DNA of 37,807 bases. It comes from CAIVAT01 sp037139855. GTDB lineage: Bacteria > Bacteroidota > Bacteroidia > Bacteroidales > FEN-979. Shown here piece after piece: positions 24,086-32,816 of the stretch. Each line of letters starts with the position of its first letter. The first letter of the stretch is position 1. The stretch covers positions 1 to 37,807 of the forward strand of contig JBAXFM010000007.1 in NCBI GenBank assembly GCA_037139855.1, in the 5' to 3' direction. Made by a program: the position numbers and the translations under genes. The notes under the pieces were generated by a model. The model was not told where the DNA came from, ran no database searches, and saw only the letters and a list, made by a program, of their open reading frames with translations.

Positions 24086-25822
24086 ATGTCTAAAAGTAAG
24101 TTGAAAATCAGGGACCTCACGCTGAGAGATGGTCAGCAATCCCTCTTTGCTACCCGGATGACCCAGGACCAGGTTGACCGTGTTTTACCTTTTTTTAAGG
24201 ATGCCCGTTTTTATGCCATGGAGGTTTGGGGTGGCGCAGTTCCCGATTCAATCATGAGGTATCTGTCTGAAAATCCGTGGGAACGCCTTGAAAAGATCAA
24301 GGAGGCTGTGGGTGATGTTTCACTTCTGACAGCGCTTTCGCGGGGCCGCAACCTTTTCGGCTATAACCCCTATCCCGAAGAGGTGATCGAAGGATTTAAC
24401 CGTCTGGCAGTGCAATCGGGCATTGGAATCATGCGCATTTTTGATGCCCTCAACGATGTGGAAAACATGAAGTCAACGATCAGATATGTCAAACAAAACG
24501 GTGGCATTGCTGATTGTGCAATCAGTTTTACCGTGGATCCCAAATTTTCGACCCGGCAAAAATTCCGCTCCTGGATACACTTCAAAGCTTTGCCGCATGA
24601 TATTTTCACCATCGATTATTTCGTAGAAAAAGCCCGGCAGCTCGAAGCGCTGGGCGCCGATATGATCTCCATCAAAGATATGGCCGGACTGATCACCCCT
24701 TCCCAAACCGGGAAACTGATCCGTCGGCTTAAATCGGAGGTTCGGGTACCCATTGATTTTCATACCCATTGTACTCCAGGATATGGACTTGCCTCCGTAT
24801 TGTCGGCCATCGTGAACGGCGTTGACATTGTAGACACCAACATCTGGAATTTCGCTGGCGGACCAGCAGCGCCGGCCTATGAACTGATTCATATTTTCTG
24901 CGACAAGATGGGCATCGACACGGGGGTCAACCCGCAGGCAGTGCTTGCCATCAACAAGGAATTGAAAACCATCAGGGAAGAGTTGAGTGAGTTCGACACC
25001 TGCAAAGTGCTGCCGGTCGAATTCGATTTCACCAAAGATAAACTTCCCAAAGAAATCAATAAACTGTTTACCAAGGCTATTTACATGGCCAAACACGACC
25101 GGGAGGACGAACTGTTGGCTGCCTGCCTGGCCATTGAAAAACATTTTAATTTTCCGGAGCCGGATGAAGCAGTTAAAAAAGCTGAAATCCCTGGTGGAAT
25201 GTACACCAACATGCATGCCCAGCTCAAACAACTCAAACTTGATCACCTGCTTCCCAGGGTGCTTGAACTGGTACCCCTGGTACGAATCAAATCAGGATGT
25301 CCGCCGCTGGTCACCCCTACAAGCCAGATCGTTGGTGTACAAGCCGTTAATTGCGTAATAGACGAAAACAAAGACCTCCCCTACTTTACCACGAAATCAA
25401 TTCAGTTTGTAAACCTGGTCAAAGGGATCTATGGAAGAACACCCATCCCCGTTGATCCTGATTTCAGGGAACAGCTTACCGGCGTCAGGGAGGAAACCGC
25501 CTATGATACCAAAAACTATAAAAAACAGGAAAACACCATCTTCGAGGAATATGGTGATATGAAACTTGCCGACAACGAAAAAGATGAGTTGTTGCTTGAG
25601 TTGTTTCCCACCGTGGCACGCGATTTCCTTCAAAAATGTGTGGAAGAAAATTACACGGAAAACATCCATCACATCGAGGAGGAGAAACGTCGCAAAGCCC
25701 GCGAGGCCCGCGAAGCGTTTGAGCGGTTAACCCCACAGGAAAAAAGGGACCGCCTGCTGGAAGGGCTTTACTCGTGGCATGAAGTTTCGTTTCCGGAGGA
25801 GGAGGACCTGGGAAGATCGTAG
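24086..25822 (+). CDS. Carboxyltransferase subunit (pyruvate carboxylase subunit B / oxaloacetate decarboxylase alpha type)
   Basis: This 578-residue carboxyltransferase moves CO2 between biotin and pyruvate/oxaloacetate or a related acceptor, feeding anaplerosis or the succinate-propionate route. The TIM-barrel domain shows LTLRDGQQS (metal Asp15), ISIKDMAGLITP with Lys197 (the carbamylated/ligand Lys), and DFHTHCTPGYG with metal ligands H226 and H228. VDTNIWNFAGGPAAPAYE follows. The conserved C-terminal domain includes TPTSQIVGVQAV. No AMKM biotinylation motif is present, and the chain ends in an acidic tail, so the biotin carrier must be encoded elsewhere, as in multi-subunit enzymes. It has its own promoter-like element and higher G+C than the glycan locus. 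Pyruvate is the likely but unproven substrate. Confidence 0.9.
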   Translation: MSKSKLKIRDLTLRDGQQSLFATRMTQDQVDRVLPFFKDARFYAMEVWGGAVPDSIMRYLSENPWERLEKIKEAVGDVSLLTALSRGRNLFGYNPYPEEVIEGFNRLAVQSGIGIMRIFDALNDVENMKSTIRYVKQNGGIADCAISFTVDPKFSTRQKFRSWIHFKALPHDIFTIDYFVEKARQLEALGADMISIKDMAGLITPSQTGKLIRRLKSEVRVPIDFHTHCTPGYGLASVLSAIVNGVDIVDTNIWNFAGGPAAPAYELIHIFCDKMGIDTGVNPQAVLAINKELKTIREELSEFDTCKVLPVEFDFTKDKLPKEINKLFTKAIYMAKHDREDELLAACLAIEKHFNFPEPDEAVKKAEIPGGMYTNMHAQLKQLKLDHLLPRVLELVPLVRIKSGCPPLVTPTSQIVGVQAVNCVIDENKDLPYFTTKSIQFVNLVKGIYGRTPIPVDPDFREQLTGVREETAYDTKNYKKQENTIFEEYGDMKLADNEKDELLLELFPTVARDFLQKCVEENYTENIHHIEEEKRRKAREAREAFERLTPQEKRDRLLEGLYSWHEVSFPEEEDLGRS

Positions 25823-25826
25823 AAAA

Positions 25827-25861
25827 TGACGAATGACAAATGACAAATGACGAATGACGGG
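25827..25861 (+). repeat. 7-bp TGAC tandem repeat (intergenic)
   Basis: Five units with TGAC at 25827, 25834, 25841, 25848 and 25855 are spaced exactly 7 bases apart, with consensus TGAC[AG]AA/TGACGGG. The repeat starts 5 bases after the stop of the carboxyltransferase gene. It resembles the intragenic repeat at 20147-20174. Confidence 0.8.
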
Positions 25862-25953
25862 TCCACTCATCCACCTGTACACATGATTCCGACATGCACA
25901 ACAAAACCGATCGAACTTTTTGATTTACGGGTATTTACCTAATGGTTTTTTAC

Positions 25954-25961
25954 TAACTTTG
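25954..25961 (+). promoter_or_regulatory. -7 promoter element (TAACTTTG)
   Basis: TAACTTTG matches TAnnTTTG 33 bases before the ATG of the oxidoreductase gene. No well-spaced TTTG -33 element was found. It is followed by GTTAAAAAATTCAC, a degenerate form of the leader motif at 24057. Confidence 0.5.
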
Positions 25962-25994
25962 TTTCGTTAAAAAATTCACAAAATAAAAATCGAT

Positions 25995-28154
25995 ATGACA
26001 TTCGACGATTTCAAAAAGACACACAAGTTGCTGGCACAGTATAAATATACCTGGGCCCCGATTGATAAAGGATATAACAACCGCACCCTGCACATTAATG
26101 TCGGTGACCTTGCAATCACAGAAAAACCTGTTACCGCGCAGATGAAAGAGAAATTCATCGGGGGAAAAGGATTTGACCTCCGGTTGCTTTGGGATGCTAC
26201 CAAACCCGATACCAAGTGGAATGACCCTGAAAATGAAATCGTTATTTCCGGCGGTCCGTGTTGTGGAATTACGCAATATTCGGGAAGCGGAAAAGCCATT
26301 TGCTGCGCCATCAGTCCACAAACCGACATTGTGGTTGATTCGAATGTAGGCGGTTTTTTTGGCCCTTTTCTGAAATTCTGCGGATTTGATGCGTTGGAAA
26401 TACAGGGAAAATCTGATCAGGAGGTCCTGGTTGTATTCGAAGAAGAACGTGCAGTGATCGAAATTTACGAGGCAGGGGATCTTCCCTCCGACAGTCATAT
26501 CCTTGCTGAAGAGTTGCACGACATGATGGCCGTTCCCGGGACTGAAAAAGATAAATATAATGTTTCGGTTGTCTCTGCGGGTACGGCTGCCGAGCACTCC
26601 CTCATCGGAATGCTCAACTTCAGTTTCTATGATATCAAACGCAAAAAAGTCAGACTGAAACAAGCAGGTCGAGGTGGCATCGGCACAGTGTTGCGTGATA
26701 AAAAAATCAAAGCGCTGGTGGCCCATGTGAAAACCATTGGCGGCAACCGCAACAATGTGGTCAACATGGAAGCCATTCAGGAGCGTGGACGTACGTTCAA
26801 CAAGGAGATGCGCGAACTTGATGACAAACAGTGTGAAATGAAGAAGAAGGGTACTGCCCATCTTACCAACGTGATGAATGACTACGACCTTCTGCCGGTA
26901 AACAATTTTAAATATGGCAGCCATAAGGATTCTGATAAAATTACCGGCGATGTGTGGATGTCCTATTTCACCCAGAATGTACCCGACGGCTGCTGGGTGG
27001 GCTGTAACATGGCCTGCGCGAAAGGGGTTGACAACTATCTGCTCCGTTCAGGACCTTATGCAGGCAGTCATGTGATTGTTGACGGGCCGGAATATGAAAC
27101 CACTTCATCGCTCGGCTCCATTGCCGGGATCTTCAACCCCGACTTTACCATCGAAGCAAACTTCTATTGCGACACTTACGGCATATGCACCATCTCCTGG
27201 GGAACCATTCTTGGGTTTGTGATGGAATGCTATGAAAACGGAATCCTGAACGAGGAACGCACCGGCGGCCTGAAGCTGAACTTCGGCAATGCCGATGCAG
27301 CCATGGATTTGTTGCATCTGGTATCAAAAGGCGAAGGCTTTGGCCTCATCGCCGGGCAGGGTGTCCGGAAAATGAAGGCTTTGTTTGCTGAAAACGGATG
27401 GGGCGATCCCGGGTTCATGCAGGATATCGGCATGGAAAACAAGGGATTGGAATATTCTCAATATGTTTCCAAAGAATCGCTGGCACAGCAAGGCGGTTAT
27501 GCCATGACCAACAAGGGACCACAACATGACGAGGCCTGGCTGATCTTTATGGATATGGTAAACAACCAGATTCCAACTTTTGAGAAGAAAGCCGAAGCAT
27601 TGCATTATTTCCCGATGTTCCGCACCTGGTTCGGACTAGCAGGATTTTGCAAGTTGCCCTGGAATGATGTTGAAACTGAAGACAATGCACAAAACGCTGA
27701 ACCGGCCAAAGTGCCGCAGCATGTTGATAACTATGTAACCATTTTCAATGCAGTAACCGGATCAAGCATCGACAAGCATGAAATCATCAACATGTCGGAG
27801 CGCGTTTATAACTTCCAGCGAATTTTCAACATCCGCAGGGGATATGGTCTTCGAAAGCATGATGCCCAGCCGTACCGTGCCTGCGGACCAGTAACGAAGG
27901 AAGAATACGAATCGCGCGCTGAACGTTACGACAAACAACTGCTTGAACAGGTTAATTTTGATCCGGCAGGAAAAACCACCGAAGAGAAAATGAAGGTGTT
28001 GCGCGCCTATCGTGAAAACCGCTACGAACAACTGCTCGATGCTGTTTACGAACGTCGGGGATGGACCAAAAACGGTGTTCCTAAGATTGAGCACCTCAAA
28101 AAATTAGGGATGGACTTGCCGGAACTGCTGGAAGTAGTTGTACCTTTGCAATAA
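25995..28154 (+). CDS. Aldehyde:ferredoxin oxidoreductase family (tungsten pterin enzyme)
   Basis: This 719-residue member of the AOR family would oxidise an aldehyde to the acid, or run in reverse with strong reductant, using tungsto-bispterin and a [4Fe-4S] cluster in the cytoplasm. The N-terminal domain carries KFIGGKGFDLRLLWD and SGGPCCGITQYSGSGK (family N-domain, pterin binding), then AGRGGIGTVLRDKKIKAL. The cluster cysteines appear as GCWVGCNMACAKG (C333, C337, C341) with the fourth in AGFCKLPWND (C552). In the best-known AOR the first pair is C-x2-C, but here it is C-x3-C. DGPEYETTSSLGSIAG and the pterin-binding EYSQYV segment are also family-like. Length is longer than archaeal AOR (about 605) because of a C-terminal extension. 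It is monocistronic. The substrate is unknown. Confidence 0.9.
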   Translation: MTFDDFKKTHKLLAQYKYTWAPIDKGYNNRTLHINVGDLAITEKPVTAQMKEKFIGGKGFDLRLLWDATKPDTKWNDPENEIVISGGPCCGITQYSGSGKAICCAISPQTDIVVDSNVGGFFGPFLKFCGFDALEIQGKSDQEVLVVFEEERAVIEIYEAGDLPSDSHILAEELHDMMAVPGTEKDKYNVSVVSAGTAAEHSLIGMLNFSFYDIKRKKVRLKQAGRGGIGTVLRDKKIKALVAHVKTIGGNRNNVVNMEAIQERGRTFNKEMRELDDKQCEMKKKGTAHLTNVMNDYDLLPVNNFKYGSHKDSDKITGDVWMSYFTQNVPDGCWVGCNMACAKGVDNYLLRSGPYAGSHVIVDGPEYETTSSLGSIAGIFNPDFTIEANFYCDTYGICTISWGTILGFVMECYENGILNEERTGGLKLNFGNADAAMDLLHLVSKGEGFGLIAGQGVRKMKALFAENGWGDPGFMQDIGMENKGLEYSQYVSKESLAQQGGYAMTNKGPQHDEAWLIFMDMVNNQIPTFEKKAEALHYFPMFRTWFGLAGFCKLPWNDVETEDNAQNAEPAKVPQHVDNYVTIFNAVTGSSIDKHEIINMSERVYNFQRIFNIRRGYGLRKHDAQPYRACGPVTKEEYESRAERYDKQLLEQVNFDPAGKTTEEKMKVLRAYRENRYEQLLDAVYERRGWTKNGVPKIEHLKKLGMDLPELLEVVVPLQ

Positions 28155-28208
28155 CAGGTCCATTTAGCCGATCTCCGGCCCTGAAAACACGAATTTAAGA
28201 ACCCCTGG

Positions 28209-28901
28209 ATGAAAAGGATAACGTTTCCATTATTGTGCATTATCCTTTTCTCCTTTTCAGGAACCATGCAGGCGCAGGATGCTGCAAAGGACTACGATCA
28301 GGTGTATGGTTTGGATCAAACCCTCTGCAACGGAAAGAAATACAACTATTTTGCCACCCCCGGAACCACTGGACACCAATATCTTGTTTCACCCGGTTAT
28401 GAAACCGGCAGTGTTACCCTCAATGTCAAACATTATCAGGATGTCATCCTGAATTTTGACATTTTCAACCAACAACTTTTACTTCAGTTTTCTGACGGAA
28501 CGGGGAAAGTCAACATTATCGAAGTGTCACAGGCATGGCTGAAAGGCTTCCGGCTGGGCAATAAAAATTTCGAGTTCCTCACCCTCGAAAAAGAACCTTT
28601 GTTTTACCAGGTACTGGGGGAAGCCCCGGTGAGAATTCTTTATTATTGGCGAAAAAGTCTCAATTTGAACAACACCATCGGGACCTCCAATTATGTTTTT
28701 AGCGCTGCCGTGCGGGATTCTTTTGTTTTAATGGATGGAAAACTCAAACCATTCAATTCAAAACGAAGCCTGATCCGAATTTTTGATGCCGGGTACAGGT
28801 CAGAGATAAAAAGTTACCTCCGAAAACATAAAATCAAGATACGAAAAGCCTCCGACCAGGTGATGGCGGAAATGATCACCTTTATTGGCCATATCAAGTA
28901 A
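28209..28901 (+). CDS. Small exported protein of unknown function
   Basis: I do not recognise this 230-residue protein. It has an N-terminal signal peptide (MKRITFPLLCIILFSFSGTMQAQ), so it should reach the periplasm or outer membrane. The mature part has a beta-rich pattern (YLVSPGYETGSVTLNVKHYQ, LNFDIFNQQLLLQFSDGTG) and ends in a basic helix (SYLRKHKIKIRKASDQVMAEM). Its stop lies 4 bases before the ATG of the TonB-dependent receptor, and three more genes follow without gaps, so it is the likely first gene of that operon. It may act as an accessory of the receptor. No lipobox Cys is visible. Confidence 0.72.
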   Translation: MKRITFPLLCIILFSFSGTMQAQDAAKDYDQVYGLDQTLCNGKKYNYFATPGTTGHQYLVSPGYETGSVTLNVKHYQDVILNFDIFNQQLLLQFSDGTGKVNIIEVSQAWLKGFRLGNKNFEFLTLEKEPLFYQVLGEAPVRILYYWRKSLNLNNTIGTSNYVFSAAVRDSFVLMDGKLKPFNSKRSLIRIFDAGYRSEIKSYLRKHKIKIRKASDQVMAEMITFIGHIK

Positions 28902-28905
28902 AGTG

Positions 28906-31677
28906 ATGAAACTGCTGCTGCTCATACACCTGCTCTTTTTTAATGCTCCCGCCCAGGGTAAAGGCCCGGATACGCTGGTTTCCTGTCACTTTCATGACAT
29001 GCCATTCACCGGGTTCTGTGATTATATTTACCAGGAATCGATGGTAAGAATTTACTATGAGGATTCCTGGATACAAGGCATTACGGTAACCATGGATGCT
29101 GACAATATCAGTGTAATCTCGGCTGTTGAAAAGGCGCTGAAGGGCACAAAGCTCCTGGCTTCATCATGGAATGGCGGAATAGTGGCGCTGCCGGGCGAAA
29201 AACTTCCGGAGAGGTTACCCGATTTTGAGACGCAGCAATTGCGATCCGACAGTTCTACCCGTGATGCCAGGGCCCTCACCCAAAGCGAAGAACGCTATCT
29301 CACCGGGAGAAAGGCGGATGTAATGCAAACACTCCGGGTAGGCAAAAAAGGTCTGGCAGGGAGCGATTCGAAGGTGACCATCCGCGGCAGAATTACCGAC
29401 CAGCAAACCGGGGAGGCCCTGATTGGCGCTACCATGTTCCTCCGCGAGACCAAAGCAGGCACGGCCACCGATCAGAACGGCTTTTTGAGCATGGTGTTGA
29501 AGCCCGGCAATTATACTGCTGTTTTCAACTTCATGGGACAGGAAACAAAAAAATATTTTCTCGAAGTACTTTCCGATGGCGAGTTTAACGTTGAACTGAA
29601 GAAATCGGCCATCCAGATGAAGGAAGTGGTTGTATTTGGCGATCGGCAGATGAATTTCAGGTTCAAAGACGCCGGTCTGGAAAAGATCTCTGCCAAAGCA
29701 ATCAAGGAGATCCCGATGCTGATGGGCGAAAGGGATATTCTGAAAGTGGCTGAGATGTTGCCGGGGATAGTCACCGTGGGGGAAGGTTCAGCCGGGCTGA
29801 ATGTTCGTGGGGGAAACTACGACCAAAATGCATTTTATATCAACCGGATTCCCATTTACAACACTTCCCACCTCTTTGGCTTTTTCCCGGCCTTTAATGC
29901 CGATATCGTCAAAGATTTCTCGATTTACAAGGGGCATATCCCTACCAAATATGGCGGGCAGCTTAGCTCGGTATTCAACATCATTGGCAGACAGGGCAAC
30001 CGCAAACGGTTCACTGCCCGTGGCGGTATCAGCCCGATGGCCGCCAACCTCTCCATAGAAGGCCCGATTAAAAAAGACACCAGTTCCTTCCTGATCAGCG
30101 GCCGCTATCTCTTCTCCGACTGGATCCTCCGCCAGATCAATGACCCGGTTATCCGCACCAGTCAGGCCGGATTCAATGATCTGACAGCCGCCTGGAACTA
30201 CGATTTTCGAAAAAGCCAGTTGTCGGTCTTTATTTACCATAGCCAGGATAATTTTAAACTCTCCGACATAAATTCTTATAAGTATTCCAACAATGGGGCA
30301 TCCATTAATTTAAGCCATAATTTCAGCACCTCCATGCGTGCAGATTTTTCTCTTGCAGGCTCGCAGTATGCCTTCAACACCATTGATCAGCAGGAACCAC
30401 CCCAGGCCTATGAACATTCATACAAAATCGGCGATTACCGGATTAACGCTGATTTCACCAACAACCTTTCGTCGAAGAACACGCTGCAATATGGCGCAGG
30501 GCTTACCTTTTACAAACTCGACCGGGGAACGGTGAAACCCTACGGCGAAAAATCAGTGAGGTTACCCGTTGAGCTTGGACAGGAACAAGGCATCGAGAGC
30601 GCCCTGTATCTTTCAGATTCTCACGACATCCTTCCATGGATGAATATTTCAGCCGGACTCAGGTTTACCCTCTTCAACCCGCTCGGACCCAAAACGGTTT
30701 TCACCTATTATCCGGAAGCGCCTAAAGACCCCCGATACATCAGCGACACCCTGCATTATGGAAACGGGCAGGCCATCAAATGGTATTTTGAACCCGACAT
30801 ACGGGCTTCCGTGATCATGCGAACCGATGCAAACGGCACGGTGAAAGTCGCTTTCAACCAGATGCATCAGAATCTTTTTGTATTGAACAACACCATCGCG
30901 CTGGCGCCAAATTCACAGTGGAAACTGGCAGATTACCATATCCCTCCTGCAAGGAGCAACCAGATCTCTGCCGGCGTTTTCCGTACCTTTCCCTCCTCAG
31001 GATGGGAAGCTTCGCTCGAATTTTATTATAAGCATATTGCCAACTATCCTGAATTCGTTGATGGGGCTGATTTCCTGAACAATCCAAATGTTGAAACGAC
31101 CGTTTTGCCAGGCAAACAAAACGCCTATGGAATGGAATTCCTGATCAGGCGCAGCGGCCAGAAACTGGAAGGATGGTTATCATATACCTTATCACGTTCC
31201 ATCGTCAAGGTAAATGGTGATTTTCCGTGGGAACGCATCAACAACGGACTTGCCTACCCAGCCAATTATGACATTCCGAATGTGCTCAATACAGTAATCA
31301 TTTACCATTTCAGCCGCAGGATTACTGCCTCAGGGGTCATCACCTACCAAACCGGAAAGCCGGTAACATATCCTGTTTCGATATACTATGTGAACGGTAC
31401 GCCATACGTGGATTATTCGAACCGAAACGAATACCGGATTCCCGACTATTTCAGGCTCGACCTTTCCCTTACCATTGAGGGAAGTCTCAAAAGAAAAAAG
31501 TTTTTGCATAATTCAATCATATTCAACCTTTACAATGTGACCGGGCGCGACAACCCTTATTCGGTTTACTTCAAACTGGAAGATGGAAAAATAAACAGTT
31601 ACCAGTATTCCGTTATCGGGGTGCCCATTTTCACCATTACCTGGCTGTTTAAACTTGGGAATTATGCAGCAGATTAA
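28906..31677 (+). CDS. TonB-dependent receptor with N-terminal STN domain
   Basis: This 923-residue outer-membrane receptor would import, or help assemble, a substrate using TonB energy. Order of parts: signal peptide (1-19, ending PAQGKG); STN domain (about 24-95), as in FecA-type and SusC-type signalling receptors; a linker; a carboxypeptidase-regulatory-like beta sandwich (VTIRGRITDQQTGEALIGAT onward, 157-235); plug with LPGIVTVGEGSAGLNVRGGN and IPIYNTSHLFGFFPAFN; then a 22-strand-type barrel to the C-terminus. ATG 28906 was chosen because it opens the signal peptide; an in-frame TTG at 28885 lies in the upstream gene. No FecI-type sigma or FecR gene and no SusD partner is in the window. 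The last 14 bases overlap the DUF4249 gene. Confidence 0.93.
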   Translation: MKLLLLIHLLFFNAPAQGKGPDTLVSCHFHDMPFTGFCDYIYQESMVRIYYEDSWIQGITVTMDADNISVISAVEKALKGTKLLASSWNGGIVALPGEKLPERLPDFETQQLRSDSSTRDARALTQSEERYLTGRKADVMQTLRVGKKGLAGSDSKVTIRGRITDQQTGEALIGATMFLRETKAGTATDQNGFLSMVLKPGNYTAVFNFMGQETKKYFLEVLSDGEFNVELKKSAIQMKEVVVFGDRQMNFRFKDAGLEKISAKAIKEIPMLMGERDILKVAEMLPGIVTVGEGSAGLNVRGGNYDQNAFYINRIPIYNTSHLFGFFPAFNADIVKDFSIYKGHIPTKYGGQLSSVFNIIGRQGNRKRFTARGGISPMAANLSIEGPIKKDTSSFLISGRYLFSDWILRQINDPVIRTSQAGFNDLTAAWNYDFRKSQLSVFIYHSQDNFKLSDINSYKYSNNGASINLSHNFSTSMRADFSLAGSQYAFNTIDQQEPPQAYEHSYKIGDYRINADFTNNLSSKNTLQYGAGLTFYKLDRGTVKPYGEKSVRLPVELGQEQGIESALYLSDSHDILPWMNISAGLRFTLFNPLGPKTVFTYYPEAPKDPRYISDTLHYGNGQAIKWYFEPDIRASVIMRTDANGTVKVAFNQMHQNLFVLNNTIALAPNSQWKLADYHIPPARSNQISAGVFRTFPSSGWEASLEFYYKHIANYPEFVDGADFLNNPNVETTVLPGKQNAYGMEFLIRRSGQKLEGWLSYTLSRSIVKVNGDFPWERINNGLAYPANYDIPNVLNTVIIYHFSRRITASGVITYQTGKPVTYPVSIYYVNGTPYVDYSNRNEYRIPDYFRLDLSLTIEGSLKRKKFLHNSIIFNLYNVTGRDNPYSVYFKLEDGKINSYQYSVIGVPIFTITWLFKLGNYAAD

Positions 31678-32815
31678 AAACATTTCAATCATATTGATCT
31701 TGCTGCTGATGGCCTCATGTATCAAACTTTATGACCCTGTGATTGATGCCAATGTGGAAAATAAGTACGTGGTGTCGGGGAGGATAACCGATGTTGAAGG
31801 TTGGCAGGAGGTTGGCGTTTCGCTTTCGGCGCCCATTGATGCTCCGAAATACGTACCCGTATCAGGTTGTCAGGTTACGATCGTGGATGATAAAGGCAAT
31901 GCATTTCCCCTTGAAGAATTCAGTCCGGGACAATACCATGTATGGATGGGCCGGGAATCACTTCAAGCAGGTACTTCCTACAAGGTAGCCGTTACAGCTC
32001 CGGATGGCGAAGAACTTGCTTCAGGATTTGATAAAATGCCGGCCGGGCCTAAACTGGATTCTGTTTATTATGCCATCAAAGAGATTCCAACATCCAATCC
32101 CGGCATTAACAAAACGGTCATGCAATTTTACGTAGACCTGAACGCCCAGGGTAATTACAGTCAATACTACAAATGGGAGGTCATTGAAACCTGGGAATAT
32201 CAGGCTGCCCGTCCGGTTGAATATTATTATGACGGCACCTTCCATCAGGTGTATCCCCCCGATTATACCAACTTTGTTTGCTGGGCCAACGGACCGGTGA
32301 AAAATGTCTTTACCCTTTCTACGAAAAGCCTTACTCAAAACAGTTACAAACAATACCCGCTGCACATGATTGACGGGAACACTTCCCGTTTGGGCATCCT
32401 TTACAGCATGCTCGTCAGTCAGCTTGCCCTGAGTGAAGGCGCCTATAATTATTGGGAGCAGTTGCGCATCAACAGCAATGAACAAGGAGGCCTTTATGAA
32501 AAGCAGCCGCTTGCCATCCAGGGAAACCTGGTCAACTTAAGCCATCCCGACAGAGTGGTCCTTGGATACTTTTATACCGCATCGTTGTCGTCTAAAAGAT
32601 ATTTTTACAAGGATGTTGAAGGGATTTACCTCGATTTCTTCAATTTTTGCACAGAAGACTATCTGGGAAAATTCAAGTGGAAAGAATTTTTCACCTGGCA
32701 ATATCCAATATATTATTATTACCGTGGCGAGACCGTGAAAATATTGAACAATGAATGTGTTGACTGCCGTAAAATGGGAGGTGGTACGGTAAAACCTGAT
32801 TTTTGGCCAAAATAG
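31664..32815 (+). CDS. DUF4249-type outer-membrane lipoprotein
   Basis: This 383-residue predicted lipoprotein has signal and lipobox MQQIKNISIILILLLMASC, with the lipidated Cys at 19. The following KLYDPVIDANVENKYVVSGRITDVEGWQEVGVSLS matches the start of Bacteroidota DUF4249 proteins, which usually sit right after a TonB-dependent receptor, as here. The mature part is beta-rich with an Ig-like region (CQVTIVDDKGNAFPL...YKVAVTAPDGEELAS) and aromatic segments (YEWPYYYYR-like WQYPIYYYYRG). It ends with a CVDCRKMGGG motif, a Cys pair that may form a disulfide. The start overlaps the receptor gene by 14 bases; a TTG three codons earlier is less likely. It probably forms the surface lid or partner of the receptor. 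The substrate is unknown. Confidence 0.86.
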   Translation: MQQIKNISIILILLLMASCIKLYDPVIDANVENKYVVSGRITDVEGWQEVGVSLSAPIDAPKYVPVSGCQVTIVDDKGNAFPLEEFSPGQYHVWMGRESLQAGTSYKVAVTAPDGEELASGFDKMPAGPKLDSVYYAIKEIPTSNPGINKTVMQFYVDLNAQGNYSQYYKWEVIETWEYQAARPVEYYYDGTFHQVYPPDYTNFVCWANGPVKNVFTLSTKSLTQNSYKQYPLHMIDGNTSRLGILYSMLVSQLALSEGAYNYWEQLRINSNEQGGLYEKQPLAIQGNLVNLSHPDRVVLGYFYTASLSSKRYFYKDVEGIYLDFFNFCTEDYLGKFKWKEFFTWQYPIYYYYRGETVKILNNECVDCRKMGGGTVKPDFWPK

Positions 32816-32816
32816 C

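Noticed and set aside
24473..25246. Open frame of 257 residues on the minus strand
   Set aside because: It is antisense to the carboxyltransferase gene; the frame is open by codon bias of the real gene.
25827..25861. CRISPR-like array
   Set aside because: The units are 7 bases with no spacers, so it is a simple tandem repeat.
25953..26924. Long open frame (323 residues) on the minus strand
   Set aside because: It lies wholly opposite the start of the aldehyde oxidoreductase gene, which has clear family motifs, and its translation has no recognisable domain.
29788..30240. Minus-strand frame of 150 residues
   Set aside because: It is antisense to the plug and barrel region of the TonB-dependent receptor.
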